From positions 1-40,858 of the forward strand of contig QOQC01000005.1 in assembly GCA_003331365.1 (NCBI GenBank): 40,858 bases of DNA, written 5' to 3'. Each line of letters starts with the position of its first letter. The first letter of the stretch is position 1. The translations under genes were made by a program, and so were the position numbers. Below the pieces are notes generated by a model. The model saw only the letters and a list, made by a program, of their open reading frames with translations. It did not search any database and was not told the DNA's origin. Origin of the DNA: Flavobacteriales bacterium (GTDB lineage: Bacteria > Bacteroidota > Bacteroidia > Flavobacteriales_D > Crocinitomicaceae). Positions 34,020 through 40,858 of the stretch are shown in pieces.

Positions 34020-36824
34020 TAAGCAATATTGACAATATTTCGCTTTTTTATTGTGCTCAATAGCCAATTCTGAATCGAAGACGTCATTGATAACAATGCC
34101 AATAAACGATTCAAACATCACACAAATATCAGCAAGGTTATGTTTGGGGTAATTGAGCTTGTAGTCAAGCTTTTGAATGTCAGTTAGAGAATATATAATA
34201 GCTTCATCTGGGTATTTGCCAAAGCTATCTTTAAAAAATAAAGAATAAAGAGCCAGCTGTACGGAATGCTTGCAATTGGTGAAGGCAGCGGTAAGGTCAT
34301 TGTTTCGCACATTGAATTTAACATCAGCATCATTTACTTTTCCAGATTTATAATCAATAACCCTATATCGATCCCCAATTTTATCAATTCTATCGATATA
34401 TCCTTTGAAATGAATTGTTCGCAGTATACCCCGCACAGAAATGTCTATACTAATTTCCTTTTGGGCCTCTACCTGAACAATGTAAAAAGGTTCGCTTTGT
34501 TGCCTTAGAAATTCGAGTTCTTTTTTAATTGTATTTTCAATGGTATCCTGCGCAATTGTATAGCTCAATAGATTTTTTCCTTTAAGAAACAATTGAGATT
34601 CATTATCAAAGTAAATCAAAAATTCCTGATACAATAGGTCTTTATATTCGCTAAGCATTTGCTCAAAATCTGCCTCCGTAAGTGCCTTGGGTTTTGGGCT
34701 GATTTCATTTCCCATTTTATCAAGTAAGGCATATTTCTCGAATAATTTCTCGAGGGTATTATGGATTAAAGAACCGAATTGTTGGCTTTCAATATCCTCC
34801 TCAATTGACTTCTCTTCTCCCAATTCAGCTATATATCGATAGTAAAAGTCCATTGGACAACTTAGATAAGTATTTAAAGAGGAGGCAGAAATTGCTTTTT
34901 TAAAATGTTTCTGAATACGTCCCATAATGAGCTCAGATTTTTCAATCGCCTGAGCGTTCACTGAGGATCCCTTTTTAATGGGAACATTGTAATGTTTTCT
35001 AGTTATAATAACATTATTATTTATTCTTTTTAGCTCTAGTTCTAATTGCAGTAGATATCTACTTTTTTCTTGGGGTCCGAGCTGCTCATTGTTAGAGGAA
35101 AAGGTTGCTGTTAGTTTTTGGCATTGATGGAGCAACCTGTAAAAATGATGTGCGAAAAGGCCTTGTTTTTCCCTTGTGGTTGATAAGCCGAGAGATGCTC
35201 TTAGGTCCATAGGAATAAATGAATTAACCTGATTAGTGGCAGGGAGCTTTCCTTCATTCATTCCCAGTGCAATGATGTGGTTAAAATCGAGAAGCCTGGT
35301 TTCGAGAAGCCCCATAACTTGAACGCCTTTTTTTTGATCCCCTTTAAACGATATGTTCTTTTGGTACCAATGTTGATCGAAGAACATTTTGAAGCTTTTT
35401 TGACTCATTTCAGGGATGCCTTCAGCAATGATATTTTGGAGCTCAATCAAGGATTCATCAAATACCATGAGAATGGTTTTTTCAAACGAATGTTCTTTTG
35501 AAATATTTTTGATTATCAAGGAATTGAGTTGTCTGATATTCAATATGGCCTGCTCCCAGTCATTATTCCAATTCCCGAAGGTTAAATTGACGACTTCACC
35601 CAGGAATTCAGAAATTTTTAGTGACTTTACGGATTGAAAAATCCTATTCATTTTAATCGAATCTCTTTCAATGTCACCGAGGCGATACATTTCCTCCATT
35701 GATAAACAGCTTAAGGTAACGGAGTGATTTATCAAACGTTGAAAATCATAGAAGTAGACCGCTTCTGTATTGAACTTGATTTTGTTTTCTTGAATTTGAA
35801 ATAAGATGTCTACCCAGGATTTAATGGCTGTTTGAGCAATTGGAAGACCGAGGCTAATATTTGTATTAGAAATATTAGATGGGACGTTTTTAGAAAGCGC
35901 ACTAATTAATGATTCATCACACAATAGAACAAGGGTGCTGTTTTGCTCATCAATTGAAAGCTTACTCAGTTCATTTGCAGCAACCTTCACTTGACCAATT
36001 TGCTGAGAGCATTCAATGATATTTAGCTCCATTTTTTTTGACTTCAATTTTTTTTGAAGAGGTAGGCTATGACCGACACCTAAAAATTCATGGTTTTTTC
36101 TAATAAAGCTTCCTGCTTCATGTATCGAATCAGAGGTGTAAAACTCGTCAGCGTCGCTCAAGAAAAAAGCACGTTTCATTTGAATCAGCATTTTCATTGA
36201 TGAAAGCTCTGAAATAGATAGAGCATTAAATCCAGCAAAAATGAATTGGTGATTTTGCTCATAAGAAGAAAGGTGTTCATTTAAATTCTCATAAAAATTT
36301 CTGTATGATTGACCGGAGGTAGTTTTATTTTCATTTTTCAGGAGCTCCCTAAAATTCTTATATATTTCGGGTATATACCCCCAGAATTCTTTAAACTTTT
36401 TTTGAGAAGGAGACAATTCTTCATCATTTAATTGCCATGTTTCCAATTCCTTAATTGATTTTAAATTTTTAAAAACCATTTCAGCATCTAGTAGGTATTT
36501 GTCGACCTCGTCAAAATCTTTCAAAAGTGTATTCCCCCAGCTTAAAAAGTCTTCAAAGCTTTGATTTTTAAAAGGAGGTAGCTTGGAACTCACATGATAT
36601 AGAGCTATGAGCTGTCTTGTTGGGTCAATTTTGGTTCTGCCTTTCGACTTCATCCATTTGTCTATGGTTGTAATCTCTGGAGAAAAGACAGGGGATGTAG
36701 AGTAGAGGGTTAGAGCCTCTCGGATTTTATTGATAGAACGATCAGAGGGAACGACTATGGTAAGTTCGTTAAAATCAAATTTTTTGTCTATTATAAATTG
36801 AACAACTTTTTGAACAAAACTCAC
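34017..36824 (-). CDS. AddB-like PD-(D/E)XK nuclease
   Basis: A 935-residue protein resembling AddB/RexB of double-strand-break repair. The N-terminal part is a degenerate helicase-like fold without a Walker A (TIVVPSDRSINKIREAL). The nuclease begins about residue 645: SSLNTYLSCPMDFYYRY (C656), FGSLIHNTLE (H688), GYIDRID (D811), VIDYKSGK (D824, K826). AddB normally carries a 4Fe-4S cluster on one upstream Cys and a C-terminal CxxC-x5-C; here the protein ends CQYCL (C931, C934), so the last Cys is missing. No AddA helicase is in the window. It is followed upstream in the operon direction by hutI, 11 bp away. Confidence 0.82.
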   Translation of the reverse strand: MSFVQKVVQFIIDKKFDFNELTIVVPSDRSINKIREALTLYSTSPVFSPEITTIDKWMKSKGRTKIDPTRQLIALYHVSSKLPPFKNQSFEDFLSWGNTLLKDFDEVDKYLLDAEMVFKNLKSIKELETWQLNDEELSPSQKKFKEFWGYIPEIYKNFRELLKNENKTTSGQSYRNFYENLNEHLSSYEQNHQFIFAGFNALSISELSSMKMLIQMKRAFFLSDADEFYTSDSIHEAGSFIRKNHEFLGVGHSLPLQKKLKSKKMELNIIECSQQIGQVKVAANELSKLSIDEQNSTLVLLCDESLISALSKNVPSNISNTNISLGLPIAQTAIKSWVDILFQIQENKIKFNTEAVYFYDFQRLINHSVTLSCLSMEEMYRLGDIERDSIKMNRIFQSVKSLKISEFLGEVVNLTFGNWNNDWEQAILNIRQLNSLIIKNISKEHSFEKTILMVFDESLIELQNIIAEGIPEMSQKSFKMFFDQHWYQKNISFKGDQKKGVQVMGLLETRLLDFNHIIALGMNEGKLPATNQVNSFIPMDLRASLGLSTTREKQGLFAHHFYRLLHQCQKLTATFSSNNEQLGPQEKSRYLLQLELELKRINNNVIITRKHYNVPIKKGSSVNAQAIEKSELIMGRIQKHFKKAISASSLNTYLSCPMDFYYRYIAELGEEKSIEEDIESQQFGSLIHNTLEKLFEKYALLDKMGNEISPKPKALTEADFEQMLSEYKDLLYQEFLIYFDNESQLFLKGKNLLSYTIAQDTIENTIKKELEFLRQQSEPFYIVQVEAQKEISIDISVRGILRTIHFKGYIDRIDKIGDRYRVIDYKSGKVNDADVKFNVRNNDLTAAFTNCKHSVQLALYSLFFKDSFGKYPDEAIIYSLTDIQKLDYKLNYPKHNLADICVMFESFIGIVINDVFDSELAIEHNKKAKYCQYCL

Positions 36825-36835
36825 TTGACTTTCTT

Positions 36836-38077
36836 TTATTTTTTGGTAAAAACTCGTTGAATTGTGCTTTCTCCAAATGAATATGGAATATATTCGAAAG
36901 AAGGGATTTCATGGGTTAAAATAATTGGAGAACTTACTCCCAGTTTAATTTTCCCATGAGTTTTGGAAAGCCCCATTGCTGCGGCCCCATTAATTGTTAA
37001 AGCATTAAACGCTTCATTGGGAGTTAAATTCATTTTAATACAAGCTAAAGACCAAATCTGTAATAAATTAAAACATGGAGATGATCCAGGGTTAAAATCA
37101 CTCGCCAATGCGAATGGGATATTTTCATTAATTAAACGTCTTGCATCTCCAAAAGGAATGCTTAAAAAATGGGAACATCCAGGGAGAAAAGTCGCAATAG
37201 TTGAACTGTTTTTTAAGGCTTTAATATCTTCTTCGTTTAACTCTTCTAGATGGTCTACACTCAATGCGTCAAGGTCTATTGATGCTTTTACGCCACCCAT
37301 GGTGGAGAATTGATTCACATGAACTTTTGGAATGAGTCCATACTTCTTTCCGGCTTCTAGAATTCGCGTCATTTCATCAACTGAAAAATAATTTCTTTCG
37401 CAAAACACATCGATGTAATCAGCGAGGTCCTCTTCTGCTATTTTTGGCAACATTTCATCAATCAAGAGGCTTATGTATCCTTCATGGTTTTTTTTATATT
37501 CGATTGGAAAAGCATGTGCACCTAAAAAGGTTGATTTAATGGAAATCGGCATATTTCTTTTTAGCTTTTTCACTACCCTCAATATTTTGAGTTCATTTTC
37601 AACAGAAAGACCGTAACCTGATTTTATCTCAACTGCTCCAGTTCCATGAGCAATCATTTTTTCAATTCGTTTTTCTGCAGCGTTATAGAGGTCTATTTCA
37701 GATTCAGAACCAAGTTTTTGTGCAGAATTTAAAATCCCTCCTCCTTTTAATGCGATTTCTTCATAGCTTAATCCACGAATACGATCTACGAACTCCTCCT
37801 CTCTTGTTTTCGCAAATACTGTATGAGTATGAGAATCACAGAAAGCCGGCATGACATAACATCCTTCGGCATCGATAACCTCAAGGTCACGCCAATCATC
37901 TATGCCTTCCCATTCAGTCATTGGACCATAGGCTGCAACCTCTGATCCATTTTCTAGAGCAAGAAATGCATTTTCAATAATCTTTAGCTGATCACAATCC
38001 GCCCCCTTAACCACGTCGGGTAGACCTTCCCCAGCCTGTACTAAGCCTTTTATATTTTTGATAAAAATATTCCCCAT
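36836..38077 (-). CDS. hutI: Imidazolonepropionase
   Basis: A 413-residue amidohydrolase of histidine degradation, converting imidazolone-5-propionate to N-formimino-L-glutamate. Metal site: CDSHTHTVFAKTREEEF (HxH near 83-85), FLGAHAFPIEYK, KVHVNQFSTMGG and ALASDFNPGSSP (catalytic Asp); GHGTGAVEIKSGYGL is also typical. No hutH, hutU or hutG is in the window. It precedes the AddB-like gene by 11 bp on the same strand, so they may share a transcript although their roles are unrelated. Confidence 0.93.
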   Translation of the reverse strand: MGNIFIKNIKGLVQAGEGLPDVVKGADCDQLKIIENAFLALENGSEVAAYGPMTEWEGIDDWRDLEVIDAEGCYVMPAFCDSHTHTVFAKTREEEFVDRIRGLSYEEIALKGGGILNSAQKLGSESEIDLYNAAEKRIEKMIAHGTGAVEIKSGYGLSVENELKILRVVKKLKRNMPISIKSTFLGAHAFPIEYKKNHEGYISLLIDEMLPKIAEEDLADYIDVFCERNYFSVDEMTRILEAGKKYGLIPKVHVNQFSTMGGVKASIDLDALSVDHLEELNEEDIKALKNSSTIATFLPGCSHFLSIPFGDARRLINENIPFALASDFNPGSSPCFNLLQIWSLACIKMNLTPNEAFNALTINGAAAMGLSKTHGKIKLGVSSPIILTHEIPSFEYIPYSFGESTIQRVFTKK

Positions 38078-38190
38078 TGCATTTTTTACGTTTCGAACTC
38101 CATAAAGATAATTTTAATTCTTTTTCACCTGTTCAAAAAAAACTCAGAAAAAAACGGTAACTTAAATAGAGTAATAAAAATCGAGACAGA

Positions 38191-38553
38191 ATGATTTTGA
38201 ACGGTAAGAAATCTGAAATACTTGCAGAAAAGTATTTGTTAGAAAGGGATTACCAGATTCATTTTAAAAATAAACGAGTGGGGCGCTATGAAGTTGATTT
38301 GGTGTGTCAAGATAAAGACGTTATTGTTTTTGTTGAAGTGAAGTCTTTATCATCGAATCGAATTAAAAATCCATATGATGCTGTAACCCATTCAAAGCAA
38401 ATGCGAATTATAAAAGTTGCAGATGCCATACTCAATAATTACTTTCCAATCAACGAGGCCCGGTTTGATGTTATTTCGATTGTAATAAAAAATGGCAAAC
38501 CTCAATTTGAACATTTGAAAAATGCCTTTACTCCAGAAATCAATACACTATAA
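38191..38553 (+). CDS. YraN-family (UPF0102) predicted endonuclease
   Basis: A 120-residue YraN-family protein with a Holliday-resolvase-like PD-(D/E)XK fold. Motifs: N-terminal GKKSEILAEKYLLERDYQI, GRYEVDLVCQD (Glu and Asp of the site), and VFVEVKSLSSNRI (E-x-K). Length fits. Function is not established in the family. It is 26 bp before the large secreted-protein gene on the same strand. Confidence 0.9.
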   Translation: MILNGKKSEILAEKYLLERDYQIHFKNKRVGRYEVDLVCQDKDVIVFVEVKSLSSNRIKNPYDAVTHSKQMRIIKVADAILNNYFPINEARFDVISIVIKNGKPQFEHLKNAFTPEINTL

Positions 38554-38578
38554 TTTTAAATTCAGTAATTTCGTTTTG

Positions 38579-40858
38579 ATGAGGTTTCTTTTTCTTTTCT
38601 TTTTGGTAATCGGGCCGACTATTTACGGTCAAGTAACAGATGGTGCTAGGCCTGTTGTTTTTACCGAAAAAGGAGCTGGGTGCACTCCTCCCTCCACAAC
38701 GACCTACATGGAGTTGAATAATGTACGTGCTATGATTCACACTGCAGGTAATTTGTGGCAAGTTCCTGGACAAAATTTTTCTCAATATGAGGTTCCCAAA
38801 AATTCGGGGATTATGGCTCTTTTTACTGCAGCACTTTGGTTAGGGGGAACGGACATAAATAACCAGTTAAAACTTGCAGCCCTAAGATACCGTAATGGTC
38901 AGGATTATTGGACGGGACCTTTATCAAAAGTTTACGCAGAAACAAACTATGAAACTTGTGAGTCATATGACAAACATTATATTACTACTCAAGACATGAT
39001 TAGGGAGTTTGTGGCTTGGAGACAGGCAGGCATAGACGACAATGAGAATGGTACAAATACACAAAATGTTCTATTTCCAGGGTACGAGGTCCCTGAGATT
39101 ATTCAAAATTGGCCAGCACATGGAGATGTATCAGCAGGGCAAGATTATTATTTAGCTCCTTTTTATGATAACAATGATGATGGAACCTATAATTGGCAAG
39201 ATGGGGATTACCCATGGCATGACATCAACAGAACAAAAGAGTGCACCGTTGATAGAACGGTTTCGTTATATGGCGATATTAATTTTTGGTGGGTCATGAA
39301 TGACAAAGGAAATATTCATACAGAAACTGGTGCAGACCCGATTGGAATGGAGATTAGGGCACAGGCATTTGCTTTTGCATCAAATGATGAGGTAAATAAC
39401 ATGACTTTTTATAATTATGAATTAATAAACAGAGGTACTCAGACCTTATATGACACCTATTTTGGCTTTTTTACCGATGGTGCTCTTGGAGACCCTTATG
39501 ATGATTATGTAGGTTGTGACGTAAATAGAGGACTGGCTTATTATTATAATGGAGATAATTTTGATGGTGACAATAGTGGCTACAAAGGATACGGCACATC
39601 TCCCCCAGCAGTTGGGGTTGATTTTTTCGAAGGACCATATCAAGATGATGATGACGTCGATAATGCATTTGGAATTAACGAAAATGAGGCCCTAAACGGA
39701 ATCGGATTTGGTGATGGGGTTGTTGATAATGAACGATTCGGTATGCGTCGGTTTTTATATTATTCAAATACAACAAATGGCGCGAACCCCAGTCAAACGG
39801 ATCCAATTGCTGCCGCTGATTATTACAATTATTTAAAAGGGTTTTGGAAAGATGGATCCAAATTTGTCTATGGTGGCAGCGGTCATATATCAGACGCTGA
39901 GGCAGACCCAGACACTCCCTGTGACTTTATGTTCCCTGGAGACACAGACCCTTTGGGATGGGGGACAAATGGAGTACCGCAGGCCCCATGGACTGAACAA
40001 ACAAGCAATAACCCTCCCAATGACCGAAGGTTTGTTCAATCTGCTGGACCCTTTATTCTTAAGCCTGGAGCTGTTAACAATATTACTGTTGGAATAGCTT
40101 GGGCGAGAGCTTCTGGAGGAGATCCATTTGCATCAGTTGAGACATTGAGAAAAGCTGATGACAAAGCCCAAGCTTTATTTGAAAATTGCTTCAAGGTTTT
40201 AGAGGGCCCCCATTCTCCTGATTTAACAATACAGGAGTTGGAAAATGAGCTTATCTTGTTTTTGTCAAATTCTACGTCCTCAAATAATTATCAGGAAAAT
40301 TATGAGGAGTTTGATCCTTTTATTGTTGCTGAAGAAGGTTCTGATAAATACTACAGGTTTCAAGGGTACCAAATATATCAGGTCAGAGATAATTCGGTTT
40401 CTGTATCCGATTTGAATGACCCCGCACTGTCCAGGTTGGCCGCTCAATGTGATATTGTTGATGGAGTAGATCGCATTATTAATTTCGAATTTGATGACGA
40501 TCTCGGAGTGTCAATTCCGGTGGAAAGAGTAGATGGTTCAAATGTAGGGATTCAGCATTCCTTTAAAGTGACTACTGATCTATTTGCGCAGGGTTCACCA
40601 ACTTTAGTCAACCATAAAACCTATTATTATGTGGCTATTTCTTATGCATATAATAATTTTAAAGAATATAATCCAAATGACCCATTGTTTCTAGACGGAC
40701 AACAAAAACCCTACATCCCTTCAAGAAAGGCTTCTGTGGGCTCTGTAAAAGTTGTTTCCGCTGTTCCCCACAATCCTACTCCTGAGTCAGATGGAACTGC
40801 ACAGTTGGTAGAATATGGTTCAACTCCACAAATCACTAGGCTAGATGGATATGGAAAT
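38579..40858 (+). CDS. Large secreted protein, 3' partial at window edge
   Basis: Reading from ATG 38579 the frame stays open to the last base, 760 codons with no stop. It begins MRFLFLFFLVIGPTIYGQ, a signal peptide. The mature part is rich in Asp, Gly, Tyr and Trp, typical of large Bacteroidota exported proteins (GIMALFTAALWLGGTD, LYGDINFWWVMNDKGN, TYFGFFTDGALGDPYDDYVG, NITVGIAWARASGGDP). This pattern matches large T9SS-sorted proteins whose C-terminal sorting domain would lie beyond the window. I see no catalytic motif. A minus-strand frame at 38540-38785 is antisense noise. Confidence 0.8.
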   Translation, partial: MRFLFLFFLVIGPTIYGQVTDGARPVVFTEKGAGCTPPSTTTYMELNNVRAMIHTAGNLWQVPGQNFSQYEVPKNSGIMALFTAALWLGGTDINNQLKLAALRYRNGQDYWTGPLSKVYAETNYETCESYDKHYITTQDMIREFVAWRQAGIDDNENGTNTQNVLFPGYEVPEIIQNWPAHGDVSAGQDYYLAPFYDNNDDGTYNWQDGDYPWHDINRTKECTVDRTVSLYGDINFWWVMNDKGNIHTETGADPIGMEIRAQAFAFASNDEVNNMTFYNYELINRGTQTLYDTYFGFFTDGALGDPYDDYVGCDVNRGLAYYYNGDNFDGDNSGYKGYGTSPPAVGVDFFEGPYQDDDDVDNAFGINENEALNGIGFGDGVVDNERFGMRRFLYYSNTTNGANPSQTDPIAAADYYNYLKGFWKDGSKFVYGGSGHISDAEADPDTPCDFMFPGDTDPLGWGTNGVPQAPWTEQTSNNPPNDRRFVQSAGPFILKPGAVNNITVGIAWARASGGDPFASVETLRKADDKAQALFENCFKVLEGPHSPDLTIQELENELILFLSNSTSSNNYQENYEEFDPFIVAEEGSDKYYRFQGYQIYQVRDNSVSVSDLNDPALSRLAAQCDIVDGVDRIINFEFDDDLGVSIPVERVDGSNVGIQHSFKVTTDLFAQGSPTLVNHKTYYYVAISYAYNNFKEYNPNDPLFLDGQQKPYIPSRKASVGSVKVVSAVPHNPTPESDGTAQLVEYGSTPQITRLDGYGN

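Noticed and set aside
39446-39668. Two overlapping minus-strand frames of 65 codons
   Set aside because: Antisense to the large open secreted-protein frame that begins at 38579.
1-40858. tRNA, rRNA, insertion sequence or prophage
   Set aside because: No tRNA T-loop signature, no conserved rRNA stretch, no transposase, integrase or terminal inverted repeats recognised on either strand.

Overview
The window looks like a chromosomal segment of a Bacteroidota bacterium, most likely a marine-type Flavobacteriales. It is AT-rich. At least ten start codons are preceded by a TAnnTTTG box, the Bacteroidota sigma -7 element. Shine-Dalgarno sequences are mostly absent. Many proteins end in type IX secretion (T9SS) sorting domains, and families such as DUF4286, DUF3108, GEVED, SprB repeats and choice-of-anchor L are present. 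I see no tRNA, rRNA, CRISPR array, transposase or phage gene.

Layout. 1-1820: two tandem leucine-rich-repeat (LRR) surface proteins, the first cut by the window edge. 2308-6406: a tight five-gene operon (two extended SDR oxidoreductases, a CPBP membrane protein, an alpha/beta hydrolase and a small membrane protein resembling the carotenoid-glycoside acyltransferase CrtO). This is the most system-like cluster and suggests lipid or isoprenoid tailoring. 6515-17465: mostly secreted or surface proteins: a P-domain T9SS protein, lipoproteins, a DUF3108 protein, two YwqK/MORN-variant paralogs, a large subtilisin-like T9SS protease whose catalytic Asp appears to be Glu, and a VWA protein. 17870-20098: an UPF0173 metallo-hydrolase and cysS. 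20435-21960: two YceI-family proteins and a small membrane protein. 22026-24404: a large choice-of-anchor L protein with a gliding-type C-terminal domain. 24408-26175: an OmpA-like lipoprotein overlapping a CPBP protein.

26333-31014 is housekeeping: a HEAT-like protein, yicC-gmk-nadD, a small T9SS protein, and DUF4286-rsmA. 31025-33378: a LysE-type exporter joined to a long MORN-variant protein. 33514-38553: a small conserved protein, an AddB-like PD-(D/E)XK nuclease lacking the usual last iron-sulfur cysteine, hutI without other hut genes, and a YraN-family protein. 38579 to the right edge is an open frame of at least 760 codons for a large secreted protein whose C-terminus lies outside.

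Much of the window serves envelope biology: proteins exported by Sec and probably sorted by T9SS, lipoproteins, and peptidoglycan-linked OmpA. It is mixed with nucleotide, NAD, tRNA-charging and rRNA-modification genes. All family assignments come from reading motifs by eye; no database search was possible.
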